Source of the DNA: Desulfobacteria bacterium
GTDB lineage: Bacteria > Desulfobacterota > Desulfobacteria > Desulfobacterales > C00003060
Assembly: GCA_030145035.1 (NCBI GenBank)
Contig: JAQYWL010000410.1
Coordinates: 1 to 7,392, forward strand
DNA: 7,392 nt
Reading direction: 5' to 3'
Shown here: positions 1 through 6,488 of the stretch, in pieces
Numbering within the stretch: position 1 is the first letter of the stretch
Layout: each line of letters begins with the position of its first letter
Made by a program: the position numbers and the translations under genes
The notes under the pieces: generated by a model
The model's database searches: none
What the model was told of the DNA's origin: nothing
What the model saw: only the letters and a program-made list of their open reading frames with translations

Positions 1-85
1 AAGTAGGGGCTGGCACCGCCGTAGAAGATGCCATCAGTCACATTATTAAGCTTAACAATACTCAAACTACTGCAAGGCCGGGAAC
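1..85. other. Unidentified sequence replacing the rest of rpoB
   Basis: RpoB homology ends around position 75-85; the remaining bases to the window edge encode no recognisable RpoB in any frame I read. The minus-strand rpoB frame hits TGA at 62-64. The boundary, read on the minus strand, begins GTAAACGGTGTTCCCGG, a GTAA-starting end that would suit an IS66-type insertion sequence, but too little is visible to name one. The first codons of this end (GTA AAC GGT, V-N-G) also fit the RpoB consensus, so the exact junction could lie at about 85 or about 75. Alternatives are a contig-end assembly chimera or an intron. No transposase fragment is recognisable in this stretch. Confidence 0.4.
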
Positions 86-2893
86 ACCGTTTACACCAGG
101 CGGGACCCGAAGAGAGGTATCCTTCACATCGCCTGCTTTCTCTCCAAAAATGGCTCTGAGCAGCTTTTCCTCCGGGGATAGCTGGGCCTCACCTTTAGGG
201 GTAATCTTTCCTACCAGGATGTCTCCCGGCTTGACTTCAGCCCCAAGCCGTATAATGCCACTTTCGTCCAGGTTCTTCAATGCCTCCTCTCCTACATTCG
301 GTATGTCACGGGTAATCTCCTCTTTACCCAGTTTGGTATCACGAGACACCGCATCAAATTGTTCAATATGAATCGACGTGAAAACCCCGTCTCGTACCAG
401 ACGCTCACTCACCAGAATAGAATCCTCAAAGTTGTATCCCCCCCAGGGCATAAAGGCGACCATCACATTCTTGCCCAGTGCAAGCTCTCCTCTTTTTGTA
501 GCTGGGCCGTCTGCGATCACATCCCCTCTCTTGACACGGTCGCCTTTTTTCACAATAGGTCGATGATTAAAACAGGTATTCTGGTTAGAACGAGAGAACT
601 TTGTCAGATTATAGATGCTTACCTGCCTGCCAGAGGCATCACCGTTTCCTCTGTGCTTGACCACGATGCGCTTTGCATCCACGTCCACCACTTCACCCTC
701 ACAGTCAGCCATAACGGTAACCCCTGAATCTCTAGCCACTACGTCTTCCATGCCTGTAGCGACGAGCGGAGCGCCGCTCACAAGCAGCGGTACGGCCTGG
801 CGCTGCATGTTGGAGCCCATGAGAGCCCTGTTGGCGTCGTCATTTTCCAGAAAGGGAATCAGTGCTGCCGCGACACTCACCAACTGATGAGGGGAGACGT
901 CCATGAATTCAATTTCTTCGCGCTTGACCATCAAGAATTCACCAGCAACGCGCGCTGAGACCAGGGGACTCACAAATCGGCTTTTTTCGTCCAAGGCCGC
1001 ATTGGCTTGAGCAATGGGATGTTTCTCTTCGTTCAAGGCGCTTAAAGATTTGACCCTGTTTGTGACCTGGCCATTCTCAACTACCCGGTAAGGCGTCTCA
1101 ATGAAGCCAAACTTGTTCACGCGGGCATAGGTGCTCAGCGAGACAATTAAGCCAATGTTAGGCCCCTCAGGGGTCTCAATGGGGCAGATACGTCCGTAGT
1201 GTGTGGGATGAACGTCCCGGACCTCAAAGCCTGCACGTTCCCGCGTAAGTCCGCCAGGGCCCAAGGCACTTAAGCGCCGTTTATGGGTGATCTCGGAAAG
1301 CGGGTTAGTTTGGTCCATAAACTGTGAAAGCTGGCTGGTGCCGAAGAACTCTTTGAGGACTGCAGAAACCGGCTTAGAATTGATCAGGTCATGTGGCATC
1401 AATGCCTCAACCTCCTGAAGACTCATCCGTTCCTTGATGGCACGTTCCATCCTCACCAGCCCTATACGGTATTGGTTTTCCAGAAGTTCCCCCACGGCCC
1501 GCACCCTCCGGTTACCAAGATGATCGATATCATCAACCGGGCCCTGGCTGTCTTTTAGATCGACCAGGATCTTGGTAGTGAGCAGGACGTCCTCTTTCCG
1601 GAGCGTACGCACATCTATGGGCACCTCGTCCTGGCGCAACCCCAACCGAATATTAGTTCTTAAACGCCCCACTGTCGAAAGGTCATAATGAGATGGGCTA
1701 AAAAAGAGCTGATGACAAAGTTGCTGGGCCACCTCCAGGGTGGGCGGGTTACTTGGTCGGAGCCTTCGATAGATCTCCAGCAGGGCATCCTCCTCGGTTT
1801 CCACCTTGTCAAGGAGCAGGGTCTTGCTAATGGAATCACTGGTCGTGACGTTATCTATATAGAGTATGTCAAAAGCAGATACCTGTGCAGCCAGGATCTT
1901 CTCAAAGGCCTTTTCATCAATCACCTCATTATAAGTGGCGACTACCTCTCCACTCTTTGGGTCTCGCAACGTGTGAGCCAAGACCTTGCCTTCGATATCT
2001 TCAAACCCAATGGGTACGCGTTCAACTTGTGCCTCCAAAAGCTGTTTAAGAGTCTTTTCCGAAAAACGGTGCCCTTCTTTGATGATTATCTCACCGGTCT
2101 GTGGATGTTTTACCGATCTTGACGAGCCCTGCCCCACCAGGAGGTCCTTGTCAACCGCTTTGTACAAATTTTTGCCCTCTACCTGGATCCTTTCTGTACG
2201 ATAAAAATGGGACAAAATCTCCTCTCCTGAATACCCAAAGGCCTTCAGAAGTAAAGTAGCGGGGAATTTGCGGCGGCGGTCGATCCGAACATAAACCACA
2301 TCCTTGGGATCGACTTCCAAATCGATCCAGGATCCCCGTACCGGGATAACCCTGGCCGTATAAAGCACTTTGCCACTCGAATGCGTCTTGCCCTTGTCAT
2401 GGTCAAAGAATACCCCGGGCGACCTGTGAAGTTGACTTACGACAACCCGCTCAGTCCCGTTGATAACGAATGTACCCTTTTTGGTCATGAGCGGGATGGT
2501 GCCAAAATAGACTTCCTGTTCCTTAATGTCCCGAATATTCTGAACTCCGGCCTCTCTGTCTGTCTCATAGACTACAAGCCGAACCGTAATACGAATCGGG
2601 ATCTCATAGGTCATCCCTTTGTCGATACATTCGTCCTCATCATACTTGACCTCTCCAAAGCTATAAGAAACAAACCCTAAAGAGGCAGTACCCGTAAAAT
2701 CTTTTATGGGAAAAACACTTTTGAAGGTGCCCTGAAGACCTTCGTTTTTTCTCTTTTCCGGCGGAACATCCTTTTGCAAAAACCGGGCATAGGATTCCTT
2801 TTGCATCTCGACCAAATCGGGAAATGCCGTAATCTTTAGAATCTTTCCAAAGTCTCTTCTTATCTGTTTACCTGCCAAGAGTCTGTTGGACAT
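62..2893 (-). CDS. rpoB: RNA polymerase beta subunit, 5' two thirds, interrupted
   Basis: Beta subunit of RNA polymerase, forming one pincer of the core enzyme and part of the active centre. The visible 943 residues compare with roughly 1,350 expected. Seen: an N-terminal segment with NGTERVVVSQLHRSPG (residues 145-160), the rifampicin pocket GTSQLSQFMDQTNPL then SEITHKRRLSALGPGGL (about 518-549), PIETPEGPNIGLI soon after, and the GGYNFEDS active-site motif with E823/D824 (E. coli E813/D814). Homology runs through FGEKAGDVKDTSLRVPPG, then the protein ends in a short unrelated tail. Missing are the C-terminal GDKMAGRHGNKG region and the QPLGGKAQFGGQRFGEME region that contact NTP, RNA and beta', so this product alone could not make an active polymerase. 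Start ATG at 2891-2893 has a GGAG Shine-Dalgarno 6 nt upstream. The gene follows rplL after a 112-bp hairpin-bearing gap. The break is a true insertion in some cells or an assembly artefact. Confidence 0.95.
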   Translation of the reverse strand: MSNRLLAGKQIRRDFGKILKITAFPDLVEMQKESYARFLQKDVPPEKRKNEGLQGTFKSVFPIKDFTGTASLGFVSYSFGEVKYDEDECIDKGMTYEIPIRITVRLVVYETDREAGVQNIRDIKEQEVYFGTIPLMTKKGTFVINGTERVVVSQLHRSPGVFFDHDKGKTHSSGKVLYTARVIPVRGSWIDLEVDPKDVVYVRIDRRRKFPATLLLKAFGYSGEEILSHFYRTERIQVEGKNLYKAVDKDLLVGQGSSRSVKHPQTGEIIIKEGHRFSEKTLKQLLEAQVERVPIGFEDIEGKVLAHTLRDPKSGEVVATYNEVIDEKAFEKILAAQVSAFDILYIDNVTTSDSISKTLLLDKVETEEDALLEIYRRLRPSNPPTLEVAQQLCHQLFFSPSHYDLSTVGRLRTNIRLGLRQDEVPIDVRTLRKEDVLLTTKILVDLKDSQGPVDDIDHLGNRRVRAVGELLENQYRIGLVRMERAIKERMSLQEVEALMPHDLINSKPVSAVLKEFFGTSQLSQFMDQTNPLSEITHKRRLSALGPGGLTRERAGFEVRDVHPTHYGRICPIETPEGPNIGLIVSLSTYARVNKFGFIETPYRVVENGQVTNRVKSLSALNEEKHPIAQANAALDEKSRFVSPLVSARVAGEFLMVKREEIEFMDVSPHQLVSVAAALIPFLENDDANRALMGSNMQRQAVPLLVSGAPLVATGMEDVVARDSGVTVMADCEGEVVDVDAKRIVVKHRGNGDASGRQVSIYNLTKFSRSNQNTCFNHRPIVKKGDRVKRGDVIADGPATKRGELALGKNVMVAFMPWGGYNFEDSILVSERLVRDGVFTSIHIEQFDAVSRDTKLGKEEITRDIPNVGEEALKNLDESGIIRLGAEVKPGDILVGKITPKGEAQLSPEEKLLRAIFGEKAGDVKDTSLRVPPGVNGVPGLAVV

Positions 2894-2926
2894 AAGAATC
2901 TCCGTGCTTTTTGTTCGTTATTTGAT

Positions 2927-2996
2927 GGCGCATAGGGCATAGCGCATGGCGCATAGCGTTTTCTTGCTCTATGCTCTGCGCGCTCTGCGCTCTGCG
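2927..2996. repeat. rplL-rpoB hairpin of CATAGCG/CAGAGCG words
   Basis: The 112-bp gap between rplL and rpoB holds an imperfect palindrome. Left arm 2927-2958 is tandem GCGCATAG/GGCATAGC-like words; right arm 2967-2996 is tandem GCTCTGC words; the loop is about 8 nt. Hand pairing of 2929-2958 with 2967-2996 gives about 22 of 30 pairs. Several mismatches recur at the same place in the word (T opposite C), so one arm reads CATAGCG and the other, complemented, CAGAGCG. In the transcript no U-run follows, so it is not a standard intrinsic terminator. In E. coli this same gap carries an attenuator and an RNase III site; an equivalent role here is inference. Confidence 0.85.
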
Positions 2997-3005
2997 ATTT
3001 CACGA

Positions 3006-3389
3006 TTATTTCACTTCAACCGTTGCACCCGCCTCTTCGAGCTGTTTCTTGATATCTTCAACTTCCTCTTTCGAGACCCCTTCTTGCACTGGCTTAGGAG
3101 CCTCATCCGCCAAAGCCTTGGCCTCCTTTAGACCAAGGCCGGTAATTGCCCTGATCGCCTTGATGACCTGAATCTTCTTGTCCCCTACTTGACTCAGGAT
3201 AACATCAAATTCGGTTTTCTCCTCAGCCTCGGCCTGGGAGGCCTGCCCAGCAGGTGCAACTGCCATGGCAACCGGGGCTGCTGCCGACACCCCGAATTTT
3301 TCTTCCAGTTCCTTCACCAATTCGGAAAGCTCAAGTACAGACATACTGGAAATGAATTCAATGACATTTTCTTTGGTAACATTAGCCAT
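3006..3389 (-). CDS. rplL: 50S ribosomal protein L7/L12
   Basis: Stalk protein L7/L12, present as dimers on L10, recruiting translational GTPases (EF-Tu, EF-G, IF2) to the 50S subunit. At 127 residues it has normal length. Seen: helical N-terminal dimerisation and L10-binding domain (about 1-33), an Ala/Pro-rich flexible hinge (about 36-56), and a globular C-terminal domain (58-127) carrying GLGLKEAKALAD (84-95), the factor-binding helix. ATG start has a strong GAGGAGG Shine-Dalgarno at 3399-3405, 9 nt upstream, better than that of rplJ, as expected for a protein made in multiple copies per ribosome. It is separated from rplJ by an unusually long 313-bp gap filled with repeats, so its translation is probably independent of rplJ rather than coupled. 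Confidence 0.98.
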   Translation of the reverse strand: MANVTKENVIEFISSMSVLELSELVKELEEKFGVSAAAPVAMAVAPAGQASQAEAEEKTEFDVILSQVGDKKIQVIKAIRAITGLGLKEAKALADEAPKPVQEGVSKEEVEDIKKQLEEAGATVEVK

Positions 3390-3418
3390 TCTGTGTATCC
3401 TCCTCGTCTATGAACTTA

Positions 3419-3431
3419 GGGGCTCCGCCCC
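3419..3431. repeat. Short GC hairpin GGGGC-TCC-GCCCC
   Basis: A perfect 5-bp GC stem with a 3-nt loop sits directly beside the outer end of the TTGGAGTA element in the rplJ-rplL gap, about 14 bp upstream of the rplL Shine-Dalgarno. The GCCC part is shared with the other TTGGAGTA copy near the tRNA, so it may belong to that element. No U-run follows in the transcript. Confidence 0.5.
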
Positions 3432-3541
3432 AATTGGAGTATTGGAGTGATGGAGTACTGGAGTCATGGGTTTAAAGGAATAAAAAAGAATAATTTTCCC
3501 CGCTTCTACCACCCACTACTCCAGTACTCCAACACTCCATC
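3427..3541 (+). repeat. TTGGAGTA dispersed hairpin element, copy A
   Basis: Left arm about 3433-3470 is four tandem TTGGAGTA-like words; right arm about 3515-3541 is the complementary ACTCCAGT/ACTCCAAC words; they can pair over about 27 bp with few mismatches around a loop of roughly 45 nt. It is homologous to copy B at 6914-6984 on the opposite strand: 3427-3475 matches the reverse complement of 6936-6984 at 45 of 49 positions, and 3524-3540 (gtactccaacactccat) matches the reverse complement of 6914-6930 at 17 of 17. Only the loops differ. It lies in the rplJ-rplL gap and no reading frame of interest crosses it. Confidence 0.9.
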
Positions 3542-3554
3542 TGAACAGCATAAA

Positions 3555-3654
3555 CCTGCCCGCCAATGCCTGTTCACCCATGCCGAACCGCGCCGACTTA
3601 TTCATGGCAGGCGGACCTAACGAGGGCACCTGCGGTAGGCGATGGCAGGCGGGT
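3555..3654. repeat. TGGCAGGCGGG repeats in the rplJ-rplL gap
   Basis: Second half of the 313-bp rplJ-rplL gap (3390-3702). The word ATGGCAGGCGG occurs twice in direct orientation (3604-3614, 3642-3652), and an inverted, diverged copy (9 of 11 matches) lies at 3555-3565, so the outer copies can pair across about 77 nt. It is markedly more GC-rich than the flanking TTGGAGTA element and the AT-rich rplJ end. I see no convincing promoter, ORF or L10-binding leader in this gap. Confidence 0.65.
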
Positions 3655-3702
3655 CAAGCGCCATCCAAATATCTATAATTTCACTAAGTTGTACACATTT
3701 GT

Positions 3703-4236
3703 TCAATTATCTGTCCGTGCATCTTCTTTCTGTCGCTTGATAGCCTCCAAAACACCCACAAAATTCCTGAGCACACCACTTAGAACCATCACCAAGCCGG
3801 AAACAGGAGCGTTCATTAGCGAAACTAGCTGTGTCAACAAGACTTCATGGGGGGGAAGCTTCGAGAGCCTTTTGATGCCGGCAAGATCAACGACCTGTCC
3901 CTCTACGACCCCAGCCTTAACTTCCAAGGCTGGATTATCTTCGCTAAATTTCATGAGAATCATGGCCGGAGCCACTGGGTCTTCATAGCTTAAGGCCACC
4001 GCACAGGGCCCAAAGAAATGTTCCTTCAACAGCGTCATGTCGGTTCCATCTGCAGCCCTTGTCATGAGGGTATTCTTTACCACTCGGTATTCAACCGAGG
4101 CACCCCTGAGTTGACTCCGCAACTCATTCATAGCGGACATGTCCAGGCCTCTGAAGTCCGTAATTAGCACGGCTCTGGCCCTTGAAAACTTCTCATGCAG
4201 GGCTTCAACAACTTTTTCTTTTTCGGATCGCTTCAA
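3703..4236 (-). CDS. rplJ: 50S ribosomal protein L10
   Basis: L10 anchors the L7/L12 dimers to 23S rRNA near L11, forming the base of the ribosomal stalk. 177 residues, normal length. Seen: N-terminal KRSEKEKVVEALHEKF helix, the core with ITDFRGLD and YRVVKNTL (RNA-binding domain), and a C-terminal amphipathic helix from about 145 (SGLVMVLSGVLRNFVGVLEA) of the type that docks L12 dimers, with a charged tail. The start is TTG at 4234-4236: an in-frame TAA (the rplA stop) lies 18 nt upstream, and the next in-frame ATG is about 30 codons inside conserved sequence. AAGGGGG at 4247-4253 is the Shine-Dalgarno and overlaps the rplA stop. Only 15 nt separate rplA and rplJ, so the classical rplJ leader used for L10 autoregulation in E. 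coli has no room here. Confidence 0.97.
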   Translation of the reverse strand: MKRSEKEKVVEALHEKFSRARAVLITDFRGLDMSAMNELRSQLRGASVEYRVVKNTLMTRAADGTDMTLLKEHFFGPCAVALSYEDPVAPAMILMKFSEDNPALEVKAGVVEGQVVDLAGIKRLSKLPPHEVLLTQLVSLMNAPVSGLVMVLSGVLRNFVGVLEAIKRQKEDARTDN

Positions 4237-4246
4237 AAGTCCGTTA

Positions 4247-4253
4247 CCCCCTT
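4247..4253 (-). promoter_or_regulatory. rplJ Shine-Dalgarno overlapping rplA stop
   Basis: AAGGGGG, whose first two A bases belong to the rplA TAA stop, lies 10 nt before the TTG start of rplJ. It fixes the unusual start codon and implies translational coupling of L1 and L10 synthesis. Confidence 0.75.
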
Positions 4254-4956
4254 ATCTCAACATGGCCTTTACATACACAGGATCAATCTTTATCCCCGGA
4301 CCCATGGTTGTTGAAATGGCTATGCTTTTCAGATATGTCCCCTTACTGCCGCCCGGTTTGAGACGGACGATGGTCTCGAAAAAGGAAGCAAGGTTTTCCA
4401 GAAGCCTGTCCACACCAAAGGAAACTTTCCCCATAGGCGCATGGACAATGCCCGCACGCTCCACTCTGAAATCGATCTTGCCCGCCTTCAACTCCCTGAC
4501 AGTGCGAGCCACATCAAAGGTGACAGTTCCAATTTTTGCATTCGGCATCAGTCCCCTGGGGCCCAGGATCTTGCCGATACGCCCAACGGCACCCATCATA
4601 TCCGGTGTTGCAACAGCCTTGTCAAACCCGAACCACCCACCCTTAATCTTTTCGATGAGGTCATCACTTCCGACAAAATCTGCGCCAGCCTCTTCAGCTT
4701 CTTTCTCCTTTTCCCCCTTAGCAAACACCAGCACCTTGACATCTTTGCCTGTCCCATTTGGCAGCACCACCGTACCTCGGACCATCTGGTCGGCATGCCG
4801 CGGATCGACTCCCAAGCGCACCGCAATATCCACGCTCTCATCGAGCTTTGCATAAGACATGTCCAGGGCCAACCTCAAAGCCTCTGAGAAATCGTATCCT
4901 TTCTTGGGATCTATCTTTTCTCTGGCTGTCGCGTACTTTTTTCCTCTTTTTCCCAT
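4252..4956 (-). CDS. rplA: 50S ribosomal protein L1
   Basis: L1 forms the mobile L1 stalk that handles deacylated tRNA at the E site; in many bacteria it also represses its own rplK-rplA mRNA. 234 residues from the chosen start. Seen: N-terminal GKRGKKY basic segment, domain I, the L1 signature GRIGKILGPRGLMPN (125-139) in domain II, and the C-terminal TMGPGIKID motif (about 217-225). I chose ATG at 4954-4956 because GAGGAG at 4967-4972 lies 10 nt upstream and the protein then begins MGKRGKKY like its family; a GTG at 4972-4974 would add six residues but overlaps that Shine-Dalgarno. It follows rplK after a 121-bp hairpin-bearing gap and runs almost directly into rplJ. Confidence 0.97.
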   Translation of the reverse strand: MGKRGKKYATAREKIDPKKGYDFSEALRLALDMSYAKLDESVDIAVRLGVDPRHADQMVRGTVVLPNGTGKDVKVLVFAKGEKEKEAEEAGADFVGSDDLIEKIKGGWFGFDKAVATPDMMGAVGRIGKILGPRGLMPNAKIGTVTFDVARTVRELKAGKIDFRVERAGIVHAPMGKVSFGVDRLLENLASFFETIVRLKPGGSKGTYLKSIAISTTMGPGIKIDPVYVKAMLR

Positions 4957-4983
4957 ATACTCGTAACTCCTCACGAACTTATG

Positions 4984-5067
4984 AATTCTCGATTTAGGAA
5001 TTTAGGAATTAAATAAGGTCCTTTTCCTTCAATTCCTCAATTCCCTAATTCCTCAATCCCTCAATTA
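4984..5067. repeat. rplK-rplA hairpin of TTTAGGAAT/GAGGAATT words
   Basis: The gap between rplK and rplA holds tandem AT-rich words in opposite orientation. Left arm about 4984-5018 repeats GATTTAGGAAT; right arm about 5026-5067 repeats AATTCCTCA/AATTCCCTA; the loop is only about 7 nt. Complemented, the right arm reads mainly TTGAGGAATT, so the arms differ by a word-level T/G change, as in the rplL-rpoB hairpin. No U-run follows the stem in the transcript. Confidence 0.8.
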
Positions 5068-5077
5068 GTCATTGCGA

Positions 5078-5500
5078 TCAAACGACTTCGATACCCATGT
5101 TCCGGGCGGTCCCTTCTATTATCTTGCAAGCGCTTTTTATGTCATAGGCATTCAGATCGACCATCTTCATCTTTGCAATCTCCTCAATCTGGGCTCGTGT
5201 GACATTTCCAACCTTCTCGCGCTTGGGATCACCAGAGCCCTTGGCAATCTTGGCTGCCTTCTTAAGAAGAACAGAGGCGGGGGGAGTCTTGGTGACAAAT
5301 GAGAAAGAGCGATCCTGATAAATTGTGATGACTACGGGTATAATCATCCCTTCCTGGCCAGCCGTTTTGGCATTAAAGGCCTTGCAAAACTCCATGATAT
5401 TGACGCCTTGCTGGCCTAGGGCTGGACCAATAGGCGGGGAAGGATTGGCTTGCCCCGCTGGAACCTGCAGTTTAATCGAGCCTATAACTTTCTTGGCCAT
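5078..5500 (-). CDS. rplK: 50S ribosomal protein L11
   Basis: L11 binds the GTPase-associated region of 23S rRNA together with L10, takes part in factor-dependent GTP hydrolysis and is needed for RelA activation by stalled ribosomes. 140 residues, normal length. Seen: N-terminal domain with the Pro-rich NPSPPIGPALGQQGVN stretch (19-34; the prolines lie at the thiostrepton site), a short linker, and the RNA-binding C-terminal domain ending in DIKSACKIIEGTARNMGI. ATG start with GGAG 8 nt upstream. A 245-bp gap rich in GAATTTCGAAAT repeats separates it from nusG. An L1-type operator near the start is expected from other bacteria, but I could not identify one by eye. Confidence 0.98.
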   Translation of the reverse strand: MAKKVIGSIKLQVPAGQANPSPPIGPALGQQGVNIMEFCKAFNAKTAGQEGMIIPVVITIYQDRSFSFVTKTPPASVLLKKAAKIAKGSGDPKREKVGNVTRAQIEEIAKMKMVDLNAYDIKSACKIIEGTARNMGIEVV

Positions 5501-5560
5501 ACCATTTTCTCCATTTTAGTTCCTTAGTTCTAGAATTCGTGTCTTTTCTGGCAGAAAATA

Positions 5561-5728
5561 AATCCGAATATCGAATTTCGAAATCCGAAACAAATTCAAA
5601 ACTCGAATTTCGAAATGTTCAAAACAGCACCGTTTTTTGTGGAATACGATTTCTTATGTTTCGGTCATTTGAGCTTTAGAGCTTGGGCCATTGTTTCGAA
5701 TTTCGATATTCGAATTTCGTATTTTCCG
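5561..5728. repeat. nusG-rplK hairpin of CGAATTTCGAAAT words
   Basis: Most of the 245-bp gap (5501-5745). Left cluster 5561-5620 and right cluster 5692-5728 consist of interlocking CGAATATCGAATTTCGAAAT words; the left segment from about 5566 resembles the reverse complement of the right segment, and 5695-5714 is itself a near-palindrome (TTCGAATTTCGATATTCGAA). The spacer 5621-5691 includes TTTGAGCTTTAGAGCTT (5668-5684), close to the words of the rpmG-tRNA hairpin, suggesting a composite of two repeat families. A smaller TTAGTTC/CTTAGTTC tandem lies at 5516-5538. No ORF or clear promoter is visible. Confidence 0.8.
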
Positions 5729-5745
5729 GCTTGTCCGGGTTAGGG

Positions 5746-6276
5746 TTATGCCTTGCTTACCTGAACAAATTCGAGTTCCACGGGTGTAGCCCGTCCAAAG
5801 ATGCTCACCAGAACCCGGATCTTTCCTTTATCCGGTTTTACATCCTCCACGGTGCCCGTAAAGTTAGCAAAGGGACCATCGATCACTCGAACCTCATCCC
5901 CTGGTTCAAACAAAAACTTTGGTTGCGGTTTGAGCTTTCCGGCCTCCACTTGGCCTATGATCTTTTCGGCTTCCTCGTCGGTGAGAGAAGCAGGCGAATC
6001 CCTACCACCCAGGAACCCTGTCACCTTCGCGGTCTCCTGCACCAAATGCCAAGCCTCATCGGTCAACTCCATTTGCACTAGGATATAACCGGGGTAAAAT
6101 TTTCTCGATGAGGTCTTTCTCTTCCCTCTTACCAATTCGACTACCTCTTCAGTGGGAATCAAGATCTTTCCAAACTTCTCAGGGTGTCCACACGAGCCTA
6201 TGCGCTCTTCCAAGGCAGCCTTAACCTTGTTTTCATACCCTGAGTAAGTATGAACCACATACCACTTCAAAGCCAC
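5746..6276 (-). CDS. nusG: Transcription termination/antitermination protein NusG
   Basis: NusG binds the RNA polymerase clamp through its NGN domain and links it to Rho, S10/ribosome or antitermination complexes through its KOW domain. 176 residues. Seen: NGN domain from WYVVHTYSGYENKV (5-18) through the YPGYILVQM strand (61-69) and VTGFLGG (85-91); KOW domain from about 124 with PGDEVRVIDGPFANFTGTVE and the closing IFGRATPVELEF. The start is GTG at 6274-6276, with GAGGAG at 6284-6289 seven nt upstream; an upstream in-frame TTG at 6289-6291 overlaps the Shine-Dalgarno and is rejected. It lies downstream of secE, the usual order, but separated by a 212-bp gap holding a MITE-like element. Confidence 0.97.
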   Translation of the reverse strand: MALKWYVVHTYSGYENKVKAALEERIGSCGHPEKFGKILIPTEEVVELVRGKRKTSSRKFYPGYILVQMELTDEAWHLVQETAKVTGFLGGRDSPASLTDEEAEKIIGQVEAGKLKPQPKFLFEPGDEVRVIDGPFANFTGTVEDVKPDKGKIRVLVSIFGRATPVELEFVQVSKA

Positions 6277-6283
6277 AATCTTT

Positions 6284-6289
6284 CTCCTC
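6284..6289 (-). promoter_or_regulatory. nusG Shine-Dalgarno deciding the GTG start
   Basis: GAGGAG, 7 nt before GTG at 6274-6276. The resulting protein begins MALKWYVVHTYSGY, matching NusG architecture, whereas the longer TTG start would place the Shine-Dalgarno inside the coding sequence. Confidence 0.8.
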
Positions 6290-6307
6290 AAAACCCCTAC
6301 CTAGTTT

Positions 6308-6485
6308 CCATCCAGAAATGGCCCTTTTTCGCAATCTCGGCGTCAATCTGCGGGATCGCTTGTGCGACGTACCGACGTACGCCTCCGCGCAATCCCTTGA
6401 TTTCCTTGACCTTGCGAAAAATTGCTCATTTCTGAATCGGAAACTGACGCCAGTGCCCAGTGTTGTGAGATTCATTTCTGGATGG
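6308..6485. mobile_element. 178-bp MITE-like palindromic element, secE-nusG
   Basis: Bounded by perfect 13-bp inverted repeats CCATCCAGAAATG (6308-6320) and CATTTCTGGATGG (6473-6485). Inside lie further nested inverted pairs: TTTTTCGCAA (6325-6334) with TTGCGAAAAA (6412-6421), and GGCGTCA (6339-6345) with TGACGCC (6445-6451), plus a tandem CGACGTAC pair near 6365-6381. It has no transposase and is only 178 bp, the build of a non-autonomous miniature element or large palindromic repeat. An 80-codon minus-strand ORF runs through it, without a Shine-Dalgarno and into nusG in another frame; I do not call it a gene. The right end sits immediately after the secE stop, the left end about 30 bp before the nusG start. 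Confidence 0.6.
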
Positions 6486-6488
6486 GCA

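Noticed and set aside
1..85. Intein or group II intron at the rpoB break
   Set aside because: The frame reaches a stop within a few codons with no Cys/Ser splice residue, and there is no GUGYG-type intron start.
1300..1350. Rifampicin-resistance change in the RpoB pocket (Thr529 at E. coli Asn518)
   Set aside because: Thr at this place occurs naturally in other bacterial RpoB sequences; D516, H526 and S531 equivalents are all unchanged.
2927..2996. rplL-rpoB hairpin as a Rho-independent terminator
   Set aside because: No U-run follows the stem in the transcript and rpoB must be read through.
3671..3706. TTGAAC...TATAGAT on the minus strand as an internal rplL promoter
   Set aside because: Spacing of 23 nt is too long for a sigma-70 promoter and the region is simply AT-rich.
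4139..4855. Long plus-strand ORF opposite rplA
   Set aside because: Shadow frame antisense to a clear ribosomal protein gene; no ribosome-binding site or recognisable domain.
6233..6475. 80-codon minus-strand ORF across the 178-bp element
   Set aside because: No Shine-Dalgarno, overlaps nusG out of frame and follows the palindrome; best read as a chance frame through a repeat.
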